From an uncultured Candidatus Saccharibacteria bacterium (GTDB lineage: Bacteria > Patescibacteria > Saccharimonadia > Saccharimonadales > Nanosynbacteraceae), in NCBI GenBank assembly GCA_947097375.1, contig CAMURE010000010.1, forward strand, positions 1 to 13,959: a stretch of 13,959 nt of DNA, written 5' to 3'. The notes below the pieces were generated by a model. It saw nothing but the letters and a program-made list of their open reading frames with translations, searched no databases and was not told where the DNA came from. Every line of letters begins with the position of its first letter. Within the stretch, counting starts at the first letter, position 1. Made by a program: the position numbers and the translations under genes. Below are positions 13,242-13,959 of the stretch, one piece after another.

Positions 13242-13959
13242 ATGGCGATAGAACGAATTGTTGATACCAGTAGTCACGCGGATGATAGTGAGGAGCAGCG
13301 CATTGAGGTGACACTGCGGCCACAGTACTTTGCAGAGTATGTGGGGCAGGAGCGACTGAAGAAGAATTTGCAATTGGCAATTGAGGCGGCCAAGAAGCGC
13401 AGTGAGCCGCTCGATCATGTGTTACTGTATGGTCCACCAGGGCTAGGCAAGACTACCATGGCGACGGTGATCGCTAACGAGATGGGGACAAATTTGCGCA
13501 TTACCAGCGGCCCGGCCATTGAAAAGGCGGGTGATTTGGCGTCAATTTTGACGAATTTGGCGGACGGCGATATTTTGTTCATTGATGAGATTCATCGGCT
13601 CGGTCGGGCGGTGGAAGAGATTTTATATTCGGCGATGGAAGATTTCAAGCTGGATATCGTCATCGGCAAAGGACCAGCGGCCCGGTCGATTCGGCTGGAC
13701 TTGCCGCGGTTTACGGTCATCGGTGCAACGACGCGGACAGGCAGTTTGGCAGCGCCGCTGCGCGATCGGTTTGGGCATATTTACCGCCTGGAGTTTTATG
13801 AGCCAGAGGATATCGCTAAAATTGTGACGCGGAGTGCGGCTATCCTGGAGTCGTCAATTCGGCATGAAGCGGCGAACTTGTTGTCGACGCGGGCTCGCTT
13901 GACGCCGCGCATCGCTAATCGCCTGCTCAAGCGCGTGCGCGACTATGCCGACGTCAATG
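13242..13959 (+). CDS. ruvB: Holliday junction DNA helicase RuvB, 3' end outside window
   Basis: The first 239 residues of an AAA+ motor that, with RuvA, drives branch migration; it runs off the window end without a stop. The N-terminus has [16 protein letters not shown] (25-40), the usual RuvB opening. Walker A is GPPGLGKT (64-71), Walker B ILFIDE (111-116) followed by IHRL, sensor 1 GATTRTG (161-167), and the arginine finger region LRDRFG (173-178). Sensor 2 lies in [18 protein letters not shown] near the edge. The winged-helix domain is missing only because of the window boundary. ruvB is separated from ruvA by the Nudix, HIT and minus-strand genes, so it is its own transcription unit with its own promoter. 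Confidence 0.97.
   Translation, partial: MAIERIVDTSSHADDSEEQRIEVTLRPQYFAEYVGQERLKKNLQLAIEAAKKRSEPLDHVLLYGPPGLGKTTMATVIANEMGTNLRITSGPAIEKAGDLASILTNLADGDILFIDEIHRLGRAVEEILYSAMEDFKLDIVIGKGPAARSIRLDLPRFTVIGATTRTGSLAAPLRDRFGHIYRLEFYEPEDIAKIVTRSAAILESSIRHEAANLLSTRARLTPRIANRLLKRVRDYADVN

Overview
The window looks like ordinary chromosome from a Patescibacteria/CPR organism, most likely Candidatus Saccharibacteria (TM7). This rests on gene style and neighbourhood, not on a marker-gene match: a YebC/RuvC/RuvA/RuvB neighbourhood mixed with a class A penicillin-binding protein, a ComEC without its metallo-beta-lactamase domain, a lamin-tail surface protein, compact spacing and many extended -10 promoters. 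TGA is used as a normal stop (rimK, yebC, the DUF192 gene), so the UGA-Gly code of Gracilibacteria/Absconditabacteria does not apply.

Layout. 1-1424: the 3' part of a retropepsin-like (PF05618) protease gene, followed two bases later by rimK, an ATP-grasp glutamate ligase. 1449-2425: a membrane-anchored DUF192 protein overlapping a small polytopic membrane protein. 2422-2607: promoter, tRNA-Lys(TTT) and terminator. 2673-4127: comEC. 4293-5285: an orphan cytoplasmic, partly coiled-coil protein that I do not recognise. 5343-6115: yebC and its terminator. 6179-8011: a secreted, C-terminally anchored lamin-tail-domain protein with five Cys-pair repeats. 8086-12110: ruvC, class A PBP, ruvA and a Nudix hydrolase, tightly packed with 1-4 base overlaps or short gaps. 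12350-12829: a HIT-family protein. 12826-13173 (minus): a small membrane protein, convergent with the HIT gene. 13242-end: ruvB, cut by the window edge.

How the genes fit together. RuvA, RuvB and RuvC form the Holliday-junction branch migration and resolution machine, and YebC commonly neighbours them. Here the recombination genes are interleaved with envelope genes (the PBP and the lamin-tail protein) and with nucleotide or isoprenoid housekeeping hydrolases. ComEC suggests DNA uptake, which would feed recombination.

The most striking signal is at promoter level. Six genes (DUF192, comEC, ruvC, PBP, HIT, ruvB) have a TATAAT or TATACT hexamer exactly six bases before the ATG and no Shine-Dalgarno sequence. 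This predicts transcription starting at the A of the start codon, giving leaderless mRNAs. Three other genes (orphan, yebC, lamin-tail) have the -10 further upstream and a clear Shine-Dalgarno sequence. The window therefore shows two distinct translation-initiation architectures. I see no CRISPR array, insertion sequence, phage module or rRNA.
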